DNA of 54,857 nucleotides, taken from contig UQUC01000005.1 of assembly GCA_900544105.1 (NCBI GenBank), positions 1 through 54,857 on the forward strand, in the 5' to 3' direction. Positions 41,350 to 51,045 of the stretch are shown here, piece after piece. Under the pieces are notes generated by a model. That model was not told where the DNA came from. It saw only the letters and a program-made list of their open reading frames with translations, and did no database searches. Every line of letters starts with the position of its first letter. The stretch's first letter is position 1. This DNA comes from an uncultured Oscillibacter sp. (GTDB lineage: Bacteria > Bacillota > Clostridia > Oscillospirales > Oscillospiraceae). The translations under genes and the position numbers were made by a program.

Positions 41350-42606
41350 TCAGGATTCTGGAATACGGACCTGAATCTGATAGGTCCCGGAAACGCCGAT
41401 GGTCTTTCCATCTCCCACCCGGACCTGAGCCGGGATCATATAGGTGCCGGAGGCCACCGCGTAATCGCTGAGATCCGCCACCACCGCCACATCTTCACCA
41501 GTGATGCCCTCCATCTCCGCCGCTGTGCCGAAGATCCGCACGGAGAGTTCCTGTGTCAGAAGCTCTACGTTCCGGCTGGCCGGGGCGTTTTTCACCCGGA
41601 TGTTGTGGGTGGTCACATCCGCCACCGTCTTATCCGGGTAGCCGATCTCCAGTGTGGCCCGTGTCACGCCGCTGAGGTTCTCGCAGCCGTCCGGTACCAG
41701 AATGGCGTAGCTGTGGCTGGTGCTTTCCGTGGTCACGCTGAGCAGATCAAAGCTGTCCAGTACAATGGAATCCATATCGTTCAGAACAGAGGCGTCACCG
41801 GAAACCACAACGCTCTCCGGCTTGATGGCCCAGATCATGTCCGCCAGCTGTGCGCCGGGAGCTTCCTTGAAGTCCACCGTCAGCTTCAGCTCCTTGGTGA
41901 CGTACACCGGCAGAGTCGCCTGGATCTGACCCGCCTCGGCATGGATGCCGGAGAGGTTCAGCACCTGGCCGTTCTCATCATAGAACTGATAATCCAGATC
42001 CGCTGTGACGGTCTCCTTGGTATTCTTGCCGATGTCAAAAATCACCTTGGCATAGCTGACCTTGGCAATTTCCTCTTCCTGGCCTCGGATGGCGATGCTG
42101 GTCTGAGAAAGCTGGACCTTACCGGCGGAATAGCCCTCCGCCACATTGCCGGTAAGCTCGCAGCGCAGCTCCACTTCCTTATGGCTCAGTTCGCAGATAT
42201 TGACCGTGGCCATATAGAGGCTCTGCTCCTCTACCGAGGTATTGCCGGAGTTGAATTTCCGGTCCGTATAGGTCAGATCCGGCTTCACGCTCTGGACGCC
42301 GGCCTCCGTGATACTGGCCAGATTAGCCGTTACCCGGATCTTGGAACGATCCAGCTGAACAATGTGCCGCCGGTTTCCCTTAAAAGTGATGTCGATGGTA
42401 GTGCTGGTACCGCTGTCCTCGCCTTCCGCCAGCATCAGCCCATTGTCTGCCAGTGCGTCCTGGTTGATATATTCGATGGGGATCCCCGTAATGGTCTGGG
42501 TCACCACCCGGCCGTTGAATTCGTCCACATAGTACCAGATACCGGCGGCGATCACGATGGATAGGACCAGATACAGGATATTCCGCGGATTCTGTGTCTT
42601 ACGCAT
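41350..42606 (-). CDS. cdaR: CdaR-like YbbR-domain regulator of diadenylate cyclase
   Basis: 418 residues from the ATG at 42606 behind GGAGG; it overlaps the end of cdaA by 8 nt. One N-terminal membrane helix (NILYLVLSIVIAAGIWYYV) and then YbbR repeats outside the membrane. CdaR binds CdaA and modulates c-di-AMP synthesis. The coupling to cdaA is normal. glmM, often the next gene, is absent here. Confidence 0.93.
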   Translation of the reverse strand: MRKTQNPRNILYLVLSIVIAAGIWYYVDEFNGRVVTQTITGIPIEYINQDALADNGLMLAEGEDSGTSTTIDITFKGNRRHIVQLDRSKIRVTANLASITEAGVQSVKPDLTYTDRKFNSGNTSVEEQSLYMATVNICELSHKEVELRCELTGNVAEGYSAGKVQLSQTSIAIRGQEEEIAKVSYAKVIFDIGKNTKETVTADLDYQFYDENGQVLNLSGIHAEAGQIQATLPVYVTKELKLTVDFKEAPGAQLADMIWAIKPESVVVSGDASVLNDMDSIVLDSFDLLSVTTESTSHSYAILVPDGCENLSGVTRATLEIGYPDKTVADVTTHNIRVKNAPASRNVELLTQELSVRIFGTAAEMEGITGEDVAVVADLSDYAVASGTYMIPAQVRVGDGKTIGVSGTYQIQVRIPES

Positions 42607-43480
42607 CTTCCTCGCCTCCATTCTTTTTGCTCCGCAGGAGGTTCAGCAGGTTGAACTTCAGACGGTCTTCGCTGTCTTCCTCCCGGGGAAGCAATTCGTT
42701 CCGCAGAAGATTTTCCAGCGTTTCCGGCTTGAGATGCCGCTTGAGCATTCCGCCGATGGCCACAGAAATGGAGCCGGTCTCCTCAGAGACGATGACCACC
42801 ACGGCGTCGGAGTTTTCGCTCATGCCGATACCGGCCCGATGGCGCATACCCAGGTCGCGGGAGAGGTTCACGTTCTTGCTCAGAGGCAGCATGCAGCCCG
42901 CGCCCAGCACCCGCCCGTGGCGCACGATCACCGCGCCGTCATGCATGGGGGCCTTGACGAAGAAAATGTTTTTCAGCAGCTCGGCGGACACTGCCGCGTC
43001 CAGCACTGTGCCGCTGCGAACCATATCGTCCAGCAGGATCTCCCGCTCAAAGACGATGAGGGCACCGGTGCGACTCTGGGACATTTCCGTGCAGGCCAGC
43101 ACCGTCTGTCCGATGGCCTGTTCCATCGTGCTGGCGGATTCCTCATGGATGAAGAAGGCCACCAGTCGGCGGCTGCCCACCTGCTCCAGTACCCGGCGGA
43201 TCTCCGGCTGAAACAGAATGATGAGGGCCAGCAGGCCCAGATTAACCATGCGGGTCATGATGTAATTGATCCCGTTCAGGTGCAGGGCAGAGGACAGCAC
43301 CAGTGCCGCCAAAAAGATCAGCAGTCCCTTTACCAGGCTGGCCGCCTTGGTGCTCTGCACCAAAGTGAAAATTTTATAGAGGACAAATGCCATGATAGCA
43401 ATATCCAATATATCTGAAATCTGAATGGTCAGCAGATACCGGACGACCCAGCCGCTGACCTGCGCGAACGTTACATTCAT
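42599..43480 (-). CDS. cdaA: Diadenylate cyclase CdaA
   Basis: 293 residues. Three N-terminal membrane helices, then the DAC domain with the DGA motif (181-183, APMHDGAVIVRHGR) and RHR (213-215, GMRHRAGIG). It makes c-di-AMP from ATP, a messenger for potassium and wall homeostasis. GAGAGGTG precedes the ATG, and a strong promoter lies upstream. Confidence 0.97.
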   Translation of the reverse strand: MNVTFAQVSGWVVRYLLTIQISDILDIAIMAFVLYKIFTLVQSTKAASLVKGLLIFLAALVLSSALHLNGINYIMTRMVNLGLLALIILFQPEIRRVLEQVGSRRLVAFFIHEESASTMEQAIGQTVLACTEMSQSRTGALIVFEREILLDDMVRSGTVLDAAVSAELLKNIFFVKAPMHDGAVIVRHGRVLGAGCMLPLSKNVNLSRDLGMRHRAGIGMSENSDAVVVIVSEETGSISVAIGGMLKRHLKPETLENLLRNELLPREEDSEDRLKFNLLNLLRSKKNGGEEDA

Positions 43481-43524
43481 CGCTCCAACTCACCTCTCTG
43501 CGGGTTATAGGCATTCATTTTTAT

Positions 43525-43553
43525 ATTATAGAGAAGCAGACTGCAAAATTCAA
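43525..43553 (-). promoter_or_regulatory. Promoter of cdaA-cdaR
   Basis: Minus strand TTGAAT, 17-nt spacer, TATAAT. Confidence 0.75.
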
Positions 43554-43635
43554 GGAAAACCGTTAAAAATTCATGGTCCGTTCAGAATTATTTCCCGTTT
43601 TCATGGATATCTCTCTCCGTTTCCACTTCGGAACA

Positions 43636-43667
43636 GGAAAAAGCCCGGAGCGCAACTCCGGGCTTTC
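43636..43667 (-). terminator. Terminator after the aminotransferase gene
   Basis: 11-bp stem AAAGCCCGGAG and complement, 5-nt loop, T-run on the minus strand. Confidence 0.88.
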
Positions 43668-43682
43668 AGTTTGTCTTAGGTC

Positions 43683-44810
43683 TTATCGCCTGAGAATATC
43701 TCCCACGATCTCCGCCAGTCGATCCGCCTCCTGCGGCGTGTTGAAGGCAGAAAAGCTGACCCGGACCGTGCCGGTGTCCAGCGTCCCGGCGGTACGGTGA
43801 GCCAACGGCGCGCAGTGCAGTCCCGCCCGCACAGCGATCCCCCGCCGGGCCAGCGCTTCGCCTACGGTCTCCGCGTCCCGGCCTGGCACCCGGAAGGACA
43901 CCACTCCCGCCTGGGCCGGGCAGCCGGGGAGAGCGAACACCTCCACGCCGGGCAGTCGGCGCAAATTCTCCGCCGTCCGGCAGGTCAGGGCGTGTTCATG
44001 GTGCAAAATGGTCTGTGTCCCCTGTCTGCGGACAAAACGAACGCCCGCCAGCAGGCCCGCGATCCCTGGCATATTGTGGGTCCCGGCCTCTATGCGGTCC
44101 GGCAGGAAGTCCGGCATCTCCTGACTGAGAGAAATACTACCGGTGCCGCCCTCCAGCAGTGGTCTCGGCATCTGACCATCCCCGCACAAGAGCACGCCGG
44201 TACCCTGTGGACCGTACAGTCCCTTGTGTCCCGGCATGGCAATATACGCCGCTCCAAGGCTTTTCATATTGATTGGCAGGATGCCGGCAGACTGGGAGGC
44301 GTCCACGATCAGCGGCACGCCACGGCTGCGGCAAAGCGCCGCCACCTTTTCAACAGGCTGGACAAAGCCGAACACATTGGACACATGATTGCAGATCACA
44401 ACGTCCACGCCGGGCACGATCAGCTCATCAAAGGCCCGGATCGCTGCCTCCTGATCGAACAGCGGTCCGCTTGCCGCGGACACCTTGGCTTTTAGGGCCG
44501 TCAGGGGCCGGGTGACGGCGTTGTGCTCGTATCCGGAGATCACCGCCCGTCCGCCGGGGGGCACCAGACTTTTTATGGCGATGTTCAGGGCATGGGTGGC
44601 GTTCAGGGTAAAGGCCACGCACTCCGGACCGTCAAGGCCGAACAGTTCCGCCAGTTCTGTACGGCACCGGAAAGCGGTATCCGCGGCCCGCATAGCCAGT
44701 GGATGCCCGCCCCGGCCCGGCGAGCTCATGGAAGCCAGCGCCTCCGTCATGGCCCGTGCCACCGCAGGCGGCTTCTGGAAGGTGGTGGCCGCGCTGTCCA
44801 GATAGATCAC
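43683..44810 (-). CDS. Class V aminotransferase / cysteine desulfurase family
   Basis: 375 residues with the family start MIYLDSAATTFQKP, DASQSAG and the PLP lysine (Lys196) in AMPGHKGLYGPQGTG. This is the SufS/CsdA-like branch that removes sulfur or selenium from Cys or selenocysteine. It overlaps the DUF3343 gene by 4 nt, which suggests that small protein as a persulfide or selenium acceptor; that is inference. No Fe-S scaffold gene is adjacent. Confidence 0.9.
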   Translation of the reverse strand: MIYLDSAATTFQKPPAVARAMTEALASMSSPGRGGHPLAMRAADTAFRCRTELAELFGLDGPECVAFTLNATHALNIAIKSLVPPGGRAVISGYEHNAVTRPLTALKAKVSAASGPLFDQEAAIRAFDELIVPGVDVVICNHVSNVFGFVQPVEKVAALCRSRGVPLIVDASQSAGILPINMKSLGAAYIAMPGHKGLYGPQGTGVLLCGDGQMPRPLLEGGTGSISLSQEMPDFLPDRIEAGTHNMPGIAGLLAGVRFVRRQGTQTILHHEHALTCRTAENLRRLPGVEVFALPGCPAQAGVVSFRVPGRDAETVGEALARRGIAVRAGLHCAPLAHRTAGTLDTGTVRVSFSAFNTPQEADRLAEIVGDILRR

Positions 44811-45058
44811 AGGCCCACCTCCTGAATATCTCCGCCCCGCTGCACATAGATCCGCAGGGGGCCAAGTCCCTCCCGCCGCAGGACCGGCAGGGCCGTTCCA
44901 AGGTCGTAGGGTGAGATCCGCACCACATAGGCGCAGCCCAGATCCGTCAGGTCACGGGGCGCCCGAAAGAGCTGGCTGCGGATCCCTACACGGTTCAACG
45001 CTCTTTGCATCCGCTGCGCATACGTCACGGAGCGGGCAAGGATCAGATCATATTCCAT
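44807..45058 (-). CDS. DUF3343 (putative Se/S carrier-like) protein
   Basis: 83 residues from MEYDLILARSVTYAQRM behind AAGGAGG; the upstream frame extension is not used. It has the DUF3343 pattern, ending RISPYDLGTALPVLRREGLGP. Many members carry a catalytic-looking Cys; here Cys sits in TDLGCAYVV. It is translationally coupled with a cysteine desulfurase-type enzyme, consistent with chalcogen transfer. Confidence 0.85.
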   Translation of the reverse strand: MEYDLILARSVTYAQRMQRALNRVGIRSQLFRAPRDLTDLGCAYVVRISPYDLGTALPVLRREGLGPLRIYVQRGGDIQEVGL

Positions 45059-45130
45059 GCTTGTTCCTCCTTCTCTTCGCTCTTTCTGCGACGCGAGCAT
45101 ACCGGCCTTGTGTCCGGTATGGCAGCGTAG

Positions 45131-45162
45131 AAAAAAGGAGACGTACCGTTGTACGTCTCCTT
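45131..45162 (-). terminator. Terminator after ispF
   Basis: 12-bp stem AAGGAGACGTAC and complement, CGTT loop, T6 on the minus strand. Confidence 0.9.
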
Positions 45163-45183
45163 GTAATATATGCAATTGCCCGG

Positions 45184-45669
45184 TCATTTGACCATCTCGA
45201 TCAAGGCCACGGCGTGAGCCGCCATCCCTGAGCCGTCCCCGGTGAAGCCGAGGCCCTCCTCCGTGGTGGCCTTCACGTTCACCCGCTCCGGGTCGATGTG
45301 CAGCGCCATCGCTATGTTTTCCGCCATCTGCTGCCGGTAGGGGCCTACCTTCGGAGCCTGCGCCAGCAGTGTGGCGTCGATGTTCACCACGGTGCGGCCT
45401 GCTTCCGCCAACAGCCGTCCCACCTCCGCCAGCAGCTTCAGGCTGGAAATACCGGCGTAGGCCGGGTCCGTATCCGGGAACAGCTTGCCGATGTCCCCCA
45501 ATCGGGCGGCCCCCGTCAGAGCGTCCATCACGGCGTGGACCAGTACATCCGCGTCAGAATGTCCTAAAAGTCCCTTTTCGTAGGGGATCTCCACGCCGCC
45601 TAAGATGAGTTTGCGGCCCTCCGTCAGCCGGTGGACATCATATCCATGTCCAATTCGCAGGTCTGTCAT
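45184..45669 (-). CDS. ispF: 2-C-methyl-D-erythritol 2,4-cyclodiphosphate synthase
   Basis: 161 residues with the metal and active-site blocks RIGHGYDVHRL and LLGHSDADVLVHAVMDALTGAA. It is the cyclising step of the MEP isoprenoid pathway, next to ispD, with which it shares one base. Confidence 0.97.
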   Translation of the reverse strand: MTDLRIGHGYDVHRLTEGRKLILGGVEIPYEKGLLGHSDADVLVHAVMDALTGAARLGDIGKLFPDTDPAYAGISSLKLLAEVGRLLAEAGRTVVNIDATLLAQAPKVGPYRQQMAENIAMALHIDPERVNVKATTEEGLGFTGDGSGMAAHAVALIEMVK

Positions 45670-46397
45670 CAGCGTCCCTCCCGTTCCGCTAAAATAGCCT
45701 CTGCGATCACCAGATCCACTGGGGTGGTGATCTTCAAATTCTCCTCATCGCCGTCGATGAGATAGACCACCTTCCCAAGCCGCTCCACAGCGGAGCAGTC
45801 ATCGGTGACGGGCACCTCGTTTTCCAGAGCCGACTGCAAGGCCGCCTTTAGCAGATCCGCTTCAAATACCTGAGGCGTCTGCACCGCCCGGAGGGTACTG
45901 CGGTCCGGGGTGCCGGTCACGGCGCCGTCCTCGGCCACGGTCTTGATGGTGTCCTTCACCGGCACCGCCGGGGCCGCCGCGCCGCACTTGGCCGCCGCCT
46001 CCACCGTGCGGTCGATGAGCGCCGGCGTTACCAGCGGGCGGGCGCCGTCCTGCACCGCCAGCAGCTTCGCCTCCGGGGAGGCTTCCAATGCCGCCAGCAG
46101 CACGGAATGGCACCGGCTCTCACCGCCCCGCACCACCTTGCTGCATTTCGTAATGCCGTAGGTCTTGCACAGGGTCGAGATGTCCACCAGCGCGTCCTCC
46201 CGGGCGGCAATGACGATCTCATCGATAGCGGCTGCCCGCTGTAACGCTGTCAGTGTCCGCATCAGGACAGGAACATTGTCCAGAAATTCCATCAGCTTGT
46301 CTGTGCCGCCCATGCGACTGGAGCTGCCTGCCGCCGCCACCAGCGCCGTGCAGAATGGCCGGTTGGCCTCCCTTATTTTCCGAAACAGGGAACGCAT
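45669..46397 (-). CDS. ispD: 2-C-methyl-D-erythritol 4-phosphate cytidylyltransferase
   Basis: 242 residues with the nucleotide loop LVAAAGSSSRMGGTDK and VQDGARPLV and VQTPQVFEADLL. It makes CDP-methylerythritol in the MEP pathway, two steps before IspF. Confidence 0.97.
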   Translation of the reverse strand: MRSLFRKIREANRPFCTALVAAAGSSSRMGGTDKLMEFLDNVPVLMRTLTALQRAAAIDEIVIAAREDALVDISTLCKTYGITKCSKVVRGGESRCHSVLLAALEASPEAKLLAVQDGARPLVTPALIDRTVEAAAKCGAAAPAVPVKDTIKTVAEDGAVTGTPDRSTLRAVQTPQVFEADLLKAALQSALENEVPVTDDCSAVERLGKVVYLIDGDEENLKITTPVDLVIAEAILAEREGR

Positions 46398-46404
46398 GAT
46401 CCCC

Positions 46405-46638
46405 TCACCCCTTTTTGTCTATGTTTTTCCTGACCAGCCACATAACCGCCAGCAGTACGGCAGCCAGAACCGCCGTAATGATCCCCTGAAACTTCAGGTC
46501 CGCATACCAAGGCGCCGACTGCATGGCGTACAAATCCGGGCTGGCCTTAAAATCAAAGTACAGGTAGATACATCTCCCTAAAAATACACCGATGCTGCAT
46601 CCAAGAAAGAGCTTCAGTGTCGCGTACAGCCGCTTCAT
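46405..46638 (-). CDS. Small two-helix membrane protein
   Basis: 77 residues with two hydrophobic segments (about 7-25, TLKLFLGCSIGVFLGRCIYL, and about 50-68, IITAVLAAVLLAVMWLV). It overlaps ligA by 4 nt (ATGA) and precedes ispD by 7 nt, so it is expressed with them. Family unknown. Confidence 0.75.
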   Translation of the reverse strand: MKRLYATLKLFLGCSIGVFLGRCIYLYFDFKASPDLYAMQSAPWYADLKFQGIITAVLAAVLLAVMWLVRKNIDKKG

Positions 46639-48632
46639 TTCAGCAGCTCCGCGAATTCGTCCTCCGTCAGCACGGGGACGCCTAACTGCTGGGCCTTTGT
46701 CAGCTTGCTACCCGCTGCCTCACCAGCCACTACATAGGTGGTCTTTTTCGACACAGAGCCGCTGGCCTTGCCACCCCGGAGGACGATCTCGTTCTCCGCC
46801 GTTTTCCGGTCAAATCGGGTCAGGGTGCCTGTAAGCACAAAGGTCATGCCGGCAAAGCGGTCATCCACCTTCTGAACGGTGCTGTCCATATTGACCCCGG
46901 CGGCTTTCAGCCTTGCGATCAGGTCCTTGGCCTGAGGCTGGTTCAAATAGTCCACAATGCACTTGGCCGTGATCTCACCCACATCCGGGATCTCCGTTAG
47001 CTCCTCTGTCGGAGCGGCGGTCAGGGCATCCAGCGTACCAAAGTGCCGGGCCAGCACAGCGGCGGCCTTCTCTCCCACCTGACGGATGCCCAAGCCGTAG
47101 ATCAGCTTGCTGAGGTCATTGGCCTTGGATTTTTCAATGGCCCGGATCAGATTCTCCGCCGACTTCGCCCCCATGCGGTCCAGCTGGGCCACGTCCTGGG
47201 CATGGAGGTCATAGAGATCCGCCACATTGACGATGAGGCCGTTTTCCACCAGCTGAGCCACCACCGCCGGGCCAAGGCCCTCAATGTCCATGGCGTCCCG
47301 GCTGGCAAAGTGGGTGATGTTCCGCTGAAGCTGGGCGGGACACTCCGCGCCGGTGCAGCGGAGGGCCGCGCCTTCCTCGTCCCGGACCACCGGCGCGCCG
47401 CAGACCGGGCACACCTCCGGCAGGGTATAGGGCTTCGCCCCCTCCGGACGCTTCGTCAGATCCACGGACAAAATCTCCGGGATGATCTCTCCCGCTTTCT
47501 GCACCAGCACCGTATCTCCGATGCGGATGTCCTTTTCCGTGATGAAATCCTGATTGTGGAGAGTAGCATTGGTGACGGTGGTTCCCGCCAGACGCACCGG
47601 GGTCAGCACCGCCTTGGGCGTCAGGACGCCGGTGCGCCCCACCTGCACCACAATGTCCGTCACCGTGGCAAATTTCTTCTCCGGGGGATACTTATAGGCC
47701 ACGGCCCACTTGGGGAATTTGGCCGTGGAGCCGAGGATCGTGCGGTCCGACAGGCTGTTCACCTTCACCACCGCACCGTCAATATCAAAGGGATAGTCCA
47801 TCCGCTCGTCGTTGATCCGGAAGATCTCCGTCTGGATCTCCGATGTGCCGCGGAGGGTCTTGTGGGGGATGACCTTGAACCGCTGGGAGGCCAGATAGTC
47901 AAGGGTCTCCGCGTGGGAGGTGAATTCCCGTCCCTCCGCCAACTGCAAATTGAACACAGCGATGTCCAGCTGCCGCTGGGCGCAGATCTTGGAATCCAAC
48001 TGCCGCAAAGACCCGGCGGCGGCGTTCCGGGGGTTGGCCATCAGAGGCTTGCCCTCCAGCTCCCGCTTGGCGTTGATGCTCTCAAACACGGACCGGGCCA
48101 TGTAGACCTCGCCCCGGACGATGAGCCGAGGCAGCTTTTCCGGCAATGTCATGGGAATGGAGCGGACGGTGCGGAGGTTTTCCGTCACGTCCTCGCCCAC
48201 CCGGCCGTCTCCCCGTGTAGCGCCCCGGACGAACACGCCGTCCCGGTATTCCAGCGCCACGGACAATCCATCCACCTTGGGCTCCACGGAATATTCCGCC
48301 ATGGGGCCGAGGGCCTCCTCCATCTTTTCGCAGAAGGCGGCTACCTCCCCCTCGTTGAACACATCCTGAAGGCTCTCCAAGGGCACCTCATGGGCATAGG
48401 GCTGGAAGGCATCCAGAATTTTGCCGCCTACCCGTTGGGTGGGGGAATCCGGTGTGATCTCCTCCGGGTGCTCCGCCTCCAGTTCCTCCAGGCGGCGGTT
48501 CAGACGGTCATATTCATAGTCCGGGATCACCGGGGCGTCTAAAACATAATAAAGATACCCCTGTTCCGTAAGATAGGCCCGGAGAAAGGCCAGTTCGTCC
48601 TTATAATCGGCAAACTCCGTGCGAAATTCCAT
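46635..48632 (-). CDS. ligA: NAD-dependent DNA ligase
   Basis: 665 residues, full length. The adenylation lysine is in EPKVDGLSVALEYRDG (Lys119), followed by the OB fold, a four-Cys zinc finger (CPVCGAP ... CTGAECPAQ), helix-hairpin-helix repeats and a C-terminal BRCT domain (FAGMTFVLTGTLTRF). It seals nicks in replication and repair. Confidence 0.97.
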   Translation of the reverse strand: MEFRTEFADYKDELAFLRAYLTEQGYLYYVLDAPVIPDYEYDRLNRRLEELEAEHPEEITPDSPTQRVGGKILDAFQPYAHEVPLESLQDVFNEGEVAAFCEKMEEALGPMAEYSVEPKVDGLSVALEYRDGVFVRGATRGDGRVGEDVTENLRTVRSIPMTLPEKLPRLIVRGEVYMARSVFESINAKRELEGKPLMANPRNAAAGSLRQLDSKICAQRQLDIAVFNLQLAEGREFTSHAETLDYLASQRFKVIPHKTLRGTSEIQTEIFRINDERMDYPFDIDGAVVKVNSLSDRTILGSTAKFPKWAVAYKYPPEKKFATVTDIVVQVGRTGVLTPKAVLTPVRLAGTTVTNATLHNQDFITEKDIRIGDTVLVQKAGEIIPEILSVDLTKRPEGAKPYTLPEVCPVCGAPVVRDEEGAALRCTGAECPAQLQRNITHFASRDAMDIEGLGPAVVAQLVENGLIVNVADLYDLHAQDVAQLDRMGAKSAENLIRAIEKSKANDLSKLIYGLGIRQVGEKAAAVLARHFGTLDALTAAPTEELTEIPDVGEITAKCIVDYLNQPQAKDLIARLKAAGVNMDSTVQKVDDRFAGMTFVLTGTLTRFDRKTAENEIVLRGGKASGSVSKKTTYVVAGEAAGSKLTKAQQLGVPVLTEDEFAELLK

Positions 48633-48644
48633 GGAGCGTCCTCC

Positions 48645-49349
48645 TTAGTCTTTGTTGAGTATGTAATCCTTGGCGTCGCCGGCATAGGCGTCCGGGTCCG
48701 TCGCAAAATAGGTATAGGTCCCCGGCACCTCCCCCACGATCACCGTTTCCGCCACGGTGATCTCGTTGGTCACCTGGGTCACGGTGGAATATCCCGGCAG
48801 GAGGATGCTGACGTACACGTCGATCCGCAGAACGATCCGGTGCTTGGTCTGGTTGATTCCGGCGGACTCGAACTGATTTTCAAACCGGGCCGACGAGGAC
48901 CCCACCGACTCCATCCGCACGGAGATCCGAGGTCCCCGACCCGCCAGCAGGGGCGAGCCGGTCAGACTGCCCACCGGGATGGACAATTCCCTTGCGGAAA
49001 CCTGATCGATGCGGCCTAAAATCAGATCCAAGATCTGGGATTGCAGCCGGTTGAAGGCCGCCATGTTGCTGCGGACCATGGTGATGCGGCCCTCGTTGTC
49101 CTTTTCGTAGCTGACTAACTGCTCGTAGGCGATCTGGCCGCTGTCGATGGCCTCGTTCACCGCCTGATAGACGATGCGGTTCACGGCGTTGGATACCCGC
49201 GTGGTGGCAAGGCTCCCCAACAGAGGCCGCATCTGTGCTCCCGCGTACAGTGCAAATGCCAACAGCCCGGATACGGCCAACAGCAGCAACGCCCGCCGGA
49301 TCTGGGGGCCATCCGGCCCCCGGTGATAGTAGAAAAATCCGGGACCCAC
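48645..49349 (-). CDS. yunB: Sporulation protein YunB
   Basis: 234 residues: a basic start, one membrane helix (about 18-38, RRALLLLAVSGLLAFALYAG), then an external domain with ISIPVGSLTGSPLLAGRGP-like sequence (here LSIPVGSLTGSPLLAGRGP) and VTNEITVAETVIVGEVPGTY, the YunB hallmarks. YunB is made in the mother cell under sigma-E and its loss impairs spores in Bacillus. Confidence 0.9.
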   Translation of the reverse strand: MGPGFFYYHRGPDGPQIRRALLLLAVSGLLAFALYAGAQMRPLLGSLATTRVSNAVNRIVYQAVNEAIDSGQIAYEQLVSYEKDNEGRITMVRSNMAAFNRLQSQILDLILGRIDQVSARELSIPVGSLTGSPLLAGRGPRISVRMESVGSSSARFENQFESAGINQTKHRIVLRIDVYVSILLPGYSTVTQVTNEITVAETVIVGEVPGTYTYFATDPDAYAGDAKDYILNKD

Positions 49350-49404
49350 AGCCCCACCTCCTCCGCTTTCGGCTCTTATCAGCCTATGCGGAGGGGCTTA
49401 TTCA

Positions 49405-50775
49405 TTATTTCAGTTCGTTGACGATGGCTTTGAACACCTGGCCCCGCTCCATAAAGTTGGCAAAGCGGTCAAAGGAGGTGCTGGCTGGGGACAGGATCAC
49501 CACATCCCCCGGCTGGGAGCGAGCGTCGGCAATGGCCACCGCCTCGTGGTAGTCCGTCACGTCCAAAATTTCCAAGCCGTGATAATTTTCCGCCTGCTCC
49601 ACAGCCTCCCGGATGACACCGGCAGTCTTGCCGCACAGCAGCAGCAGCTTTACATGGTCGTTCACCACAGGGCCGAGGGGGGCGTAGCTGATGCCCTTAT
49701 CCTTGCCGCCGGCGATGAGGATCACCTGCTCTGGGAAGGAATTCAGCCCCGCGATGGTGCGGCTGGGGCTGGACGCGATGGAATCGTTGTACCACCGGAC
49801 GCCTTTCCGGGTGCGGATCAGCTCGATCCGGTGCTCCACGCCGCCGAAGGTCTTAGCGATCTCCCGCATGGTCTCATAGCTGACCATACCCCGCACGGCG
49901 GCAAAGGCCGCCATGTAGTTTTCAATGTTGTGGACGCCGGGCAGAAGGATGTCCTTCGCTTCCATGATGGGCGTCACCGTGCCGTTGGCGGCCTCGTAGA
50001 TCACACCGTTTTCGCAGAACACGCCATTGTCCACCCGCTGCTTCCGGGAGAACCAGCGGACCTCGCCCACCGCTTTCGCGGCCTGCTCCACCGTATCGGC
50101 ATTGTCGGCGTTGAACACAGCAATATCGCTGGCAGTCTGGTGTGTAAAAATATTTGCCTTTGCATCTACATATTCCTGATAGTCCTTGTGGACATCCAGA
50201 TGGTTGGGCGCCAGATTGGTGGTCACCGCGATATGGGGGCTTGTTTGCATGGTCATCAGCTGGAAAGAGCTCAGCTCCAGCACCGCCATGTCCTCCGGGG
50301 CGATCTCCGGGGTGTCGCACAGCAGCGGATGGCCGATGTTGCCGCCCACGTGGACGATCTTCCCCTCCGCCGCCAGCAGCTTGGAGATAATGGTGGTGGT
50401 CGTTGTCTTGCCGTCGGAGCCGGTCACCGCCAGAATGGGGCATGGGCAGACTGCAAAGAATGCCTCCATCTCCGAGGTGATGACGCTGCCGCCGGCCACA
50501 GCCGCCGCCAGTTCCGGCACATCCGGCCGCAGACCGGGGGTGCGGAAGATCACATCCTCATGGAGGTCCGCCAGGTATCCGCTCCCCAGCCGCAGCTTGC
50601 AGCCCTGAGCTGTCAAAGCCTGCCCCAGTTCTCCCAGATCCTCTTTTTTATCCCGGGCGGTGACATCGATCCCCCGCTCCAGGAGTTTTTCGATCAGGGG
50701 ACGGTTGGATACGCCCACGCCGATCACGCCTACCGTCTTTCCCTTCAGGGAGGACAGATATTCTTCAAAGGTCAT
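49405..50775 (-). CDS. murD: UDP-N-acetylmuramoyl-L-alanine--D-glutamate ligase
   Basis: 456 residues with the ATP-binding loop TGSDGKTTTTTIISKLL, NLAPNHLDVHKDY and a C-terminal Mur ligase domain (YNDSIASSPSRTIAGL). It adds D-Glu to the peptidoglycan precursor. It is apart from a dcw cluster. AAAGGAGC precedes the ATG. Confidence 0.96.
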   Translation of the reverse strand: MTFEEYLSSLKGKTVGVIGVGVSNRPLIEKLLERGIDVTARDKKEDLGELGQALTAQGCKLRLGSGYLADLHEDVIFRTPGLRPDVPELAAAVAGGSVITSEMEAFFAVCPCPILAVTGSDGKTTTTTIISKLLAAEGKIVHVGGNIGHPLLCDTPEIAPEDMAVLELSSFQLMTMQTSPHIAVTTNLAPNHLDVHKDYQEYVDAKANIFTHQTASDIAVFNADNADTVEQAAKAVGEVRWFSRKQRVDNGVFCENGVIYEAANGTVTPIMEAKDILLPGVHNIENYMAAFAAVRGMVSYETMREIAKTFGGVEHRIELIRTRKGVRWYNDSIASSPSRTIAGLNSFPEQVILIAGGKDKGISYAPLGPVVNDHVKLLLLCGKTAGVIREAVEQAENYHGLEILDVTDYHEAVAIADARSQPGDVVILSPASTSFDRFANFMERGQVFKAIVNELK

Positions 50776-50916
50776 AAAAACGCTCCTTTATAAAAGCCGC
50801 CAATTCGCAGAAAGTCCCGTCGGTCCACCGCCCCGTATCCGTTATGCCGGATCATCGTCGGGCCAGATCCCAACAGGCAGCGGACCCGCGCCGATCATTG
50901 CGGCTTTCGCCCGGTT

Positions 50917-50945
50917 ATCATACCACACGCCGTAAAAAAATTCAA
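50917..50945 (-). promoter_or_regulatory. Promoter of murD-yunB-ligA group
   Basis: Minus strand TTGAAT, 17-nt spacer, TATGAT. Confidence 0.65.
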
Positions 50946-51016
50946 CGCAAGGGTTCGGTTTTTCTATTTCCCACCAGACCGCTCCCTCCCTTTGACCTTT
51001 TTCGATGTTCTTTCAC

Positions 51017-51045
51017 TTGACAAGCGTCTGTTTTTCAGATACAAT
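51017..51045 (+). promoter_or_regulatory. Promoter of the DegV family gene
   Basis: TTGACA, 17-nt spacer, TACAAT. Confidence 0.8.

Noticed and set aside
50660..50935. Short ORFs in the murD leader
   Set aside because: No ribosome sites and no resemblance to leader peptides.
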